Assembly: GCA_029267645.1 (NCBI GenBank)
Contig: JAJUIM010000105.1
Span: forward strand, 1-6,738
Length of the DNA stretch: 6,738 bases
Origin: Microbacterium sp.
Lineage (GTDB): Bacteria; Actinomycetota; Actinomycetes; Actinomycetales; Microbacteriaceae
Direction: 5' to 3'
How positions within the stretch are numbered: the stretch's first letter is position 1; every line of letters starts with the position of its first letter. The notes below the pieces were generated by a model, which worked only from the letters and a program-made list of their open reading frames with translations, was not told where the DNA came from and made no database searches. This document shows positions 6,678 to 6,738 of this stretch, one piece after another. The position numbers and the translations under genes were made by a program.

Positions 6678-6727
6678 GACGTCGGCTCCGCGGCGGGTCG
6701 TCGATGGTCGGGGTTTCGGGTCTGCAT
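6674..6727 (-). CDS. 17-residue leader ORF coupled to the downstream membrane protein
   Basis: ATG at 6727-6725 begins MQTRNPDHRRPAAEPTS, and its TGA overlaps the ATG of the membrane-protein gene in an ATGA (6677-6674). TGGGAGGA ending four bases before the ATG is the strongest ribosome binding site in the region, while the membrane-protein ATG has none of its own. This layout suggests translational coupling through a short upstream ORF. The peptide has no recognisable motif. It could also be an artefact if the region is misassembled or if the true start of the main gene differs. Confidence 0.35.
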   Translation of the reverse strand: MQTRNPDHRRPAAEPTS

Positions 6728-6730
6728 CGG

Positions 6731-6738
6731 TCCTCCCA
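6731..6738 (-). promoter_or_regulatory. Ribosome binding site of the 17-codon leader ORF
   Basis: On the minus strand TGGGAGGA, at the very edge of the window, contains GGGAGG, followed by CCG and the ATG. It is a strong Shine-Dalgarno site. Any promoter lies beyond the edge. Confidence 0.5.

Overview
The window has the marks of a high-GC actinobacterium. Codons end almost always in G or C, GTG starts are common, several genes have no clear ribosome binding site, and promoters resemble the actinobacterial TANNNT type. The malate dehydrogenase, the MgtA-like glycosyltransferase and the DUF2207-type membrane protein all look like versions found in Micrococcales. A Microbacteriaceae-like organism (Microbacterium, Leucobacter and relatives) is my best guess from sequence style alone.

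Layout, left to right. (1) Bases 1-1274, plus strand: the 3' end of a FepC/FecE-type iron-siderophore ABC ATPase, overlapped by 11 bases by an NtaA-like flavin-dependent monooxygenase that lacks a central segment of its family. (2) Bases 1275-1400: a regulatory gap with a phased array of GTTCACC-like units (on the minus strand) resembling an actinobacterial PhoP box. The same bases can fold into a hairpin. (3) Bases 1401-3368, plus strand: one 655-residue protein joining a GT4 (MgtA-like) glycosyltransferase to a complete SGNH/GDSL hydrolase. (4) Bases 3411-4403, minus strand: malate dehydrogenase, lower in GC than its neighbours and with Cys in place of the third Gly of its NAD-binding motif. 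(5) Bases 4496-5647, minus strand: a membrane protein matching only the C-terminal part of DUF2207 proteins. (6) Bases 5648-5732: a short divergent intergenic region with a 32-bp AT-rich dyad. (7) Bases 5733-6032, plus strand: a small XRE-family HTH regulator. (8) Bases 6042-6738, minus strand: a four-helix membrane protein whose reading frame is broken twice, preceded by a 17-codon ORF coupled to it through ATGA.

How the parts may work together. The left pair suggests iron-chelate uptake followed by oxidation of the organic ligand. The fused glycosyltransferase-hydrolase probably makes and trims or deacylates a glycolipid or cell-envelope glycan. If the upstream array is a PhoP box, it may be part of a phosphate-starvation response that swaps phospholipid or teichoic acid for phosphate-free glycolipid. 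The XRE regulator and the DUF2207-like protein look like a divergently transcribed pair sharing one operator. Malate dehydrogenase is a stand-alone TCA-cycle gene. The most notable points are the fusion protein with its operator-like array, the altered NAD motif in Mdh, the dyad operator, and the twice-frameshifted gene at the right edge.
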